The position numbers were made by a program, and so were the translations under genes. Below the pieces are notes generated by a model. The model saw only the letters and a list, made by a program, of their open reading frames with translations, did not search any database and was not told where the DNA came from. DNA of 64,000 nt from positions 20,765,611 through 20,829,610 of the forward strand of contig JAQFVV010000001.1 of the NCBI GenBank assembly GCA_028023455.1, given 5' to 3'. Of this stretch, positions 63,498 through 64,000 are shown in pieces. Position 1 is the stretch's first letter. The number at the start of each line of letters is the position of its first letter. Source of the DNA: Epiperipatus broadwayi. Lineage: Eukaryota; Onychophora; Udeonychophora; Euonychophora; Peripatidae.

Positions 63498-63690
63498 GCT
63501 GAGCACTGATTGTATATATGTGTGGAGATGGTAACCTGGATCAACTAATGAGTGCTGGTTTAGCACAAAATACGTGTATTCGTAATTATTTATCTTTTCA
63601 ACATGTGTGTGATCAGGTGAGTCAGCCATATGAGATGGCAAGAAGAGTTGAGGGTCGTGTAAAAGTCTGAGTTCAAATCCCGCATACATT
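63498..63690 (+). mobile_element. Palindromic dispersed repeat, copy D (single arm)
   Basis: One arm of the family, from GCTGAGCACTGATTG to GAGTTCAAATCCCGC. The last block resembles an RNA polymerase III B box, hinting at a tRNA-related or SINE-like end. Contains a hammerhead motif at 63,535-63,617. Confidence 0.72.
63535..63617 (+). ncRNA. Hammerhead-like motif, copy D
   Basis: CTAATGAG (one core mismatch), stem II TGCT/AGCA flanked by a G-C pair, CAAAA, stem III TACGTGT (63,571-63,577) pairing with ACATGTG (63,601-63,607, 7 bp with wobbles), then TG and TGATCAGG, which pairs with CCTGGATCA with a bulged G to form stem I. Confidence 0.6.
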
Positions 63691-64000
63691 ACGTATATTA
63701 TATATATGCAAATTTAAGCCTGTATAGTGTATTAATTTAGAGATAATATAATTAAAAATATTTATTAACTTTAAATGTAATGACTTATAAATTCACATTT
63801 CTGCAGTATTTTTAAAAATCTTATTGGTTTGCAATGTTCTTAATATTTAAGTTTAAATTTAGTTCAAATTTAAAACATTTTTTATTTAAAAAAAATCAAT
63901 ACTCTGATTTATTCAATCGAAAGTACATTAAAATTTATAAGACATGTATACAATGAATCATTTTAAATAGACAGGTCTTTTTTCTATAATTCAATTCAAT
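63691..64000. other. AT-rich region, no gene recognised
   Basis: Nothing recognised to the end of the window. Confidence 0.4.

Overview
The window is metazoan (invertebrate-like) nuclear DNA: very AT-rich, full of long (TA)n arrays, and packed with animal-type transposable elements (RTE-type LINE, Penelope-like retroelements, hAT and Merlin DNA transposons, tRNA-derived SINEs, a gypsy-type integrase remnant). I see no intact host protein-coding gene, no rRNA and no canonical tRNA gene. The sequence alone does not name the species; molluscs and arachnids are among the groups known to carry this mix, but that is only a guess.

Layout. 1-2.1 kb: unassigned, slightly less AT-rich DNA. 2.18-2.88 kb: end of a Penelope-like element (PLE-1, GIY-YIG endonuclease) and a (TA)n array. 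3.8-6.3 kb: complete but dead hAT transposon with terminal repeats and a near-perfect 8-bp target duplication. 9.2-13.75 kb: a decayed LINE on the minus strand, split inside its reverse transcriptase by a 2.6-kb insertion at a (TA)n tract. 14.5 and 43.0 kb: 3' fragments of the RTE LINE whose nearly intact copy lies at 28.39-31.67 kb (one in-frame stop). 22.38-25.05 kb: Merlin-like DNA transposon with long terminal inverted repeats, a transposase remnant and an internal satellite-like array. 25.88-26.37 kb: a 490-bp foldback element. 26.6-27.6 kb: gypsy-type integrase remnant and unrecognised reading frames. 38.7-41.0 kb: pseudogene of a ZMYM1-like/DUF4371 hAT transposase carrying a small hammerhead-bearing insertion. 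44.9-46.8 and 47.06-48.2 kb: two Penelope-like families, each arranged as a long inverted pair. 49.1-52.0 kb: three copies of a 430-455-bp tandemly organised repeat. 52.1-53.0 kb: decayed non-LTR fragment. 54.5, 61.3-61.7 and 63.5 kb: a palindromic dispersed repeat. The remainder is AT-rich DNA in which I recognise nothing.

The most striking result is a series of hammerhead self-cleaving ribozyme motifs (CUGANGA core, stem II, GAAA, palindromic or hairpin stem III, NUH site, pairing stem I) in several apparently unrelated repeat families: both arms of the 26-kb foldback, the insertion at 40.04 kb, the 430-455-bp repeats at 49-52 kb, four copies of the 54/61/63-kb repeat, and in weaker form the Penelope-like ends. 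This is the architecture known from animal retrozymes and Penelope-like elements. It suggests a community of small ribozyme-bearing RNA replicons, possibly copied by Penelope or LINE reverse transcriptases and often landing in (TA)n tracts. All structures were folded by eye; activity is not shown.
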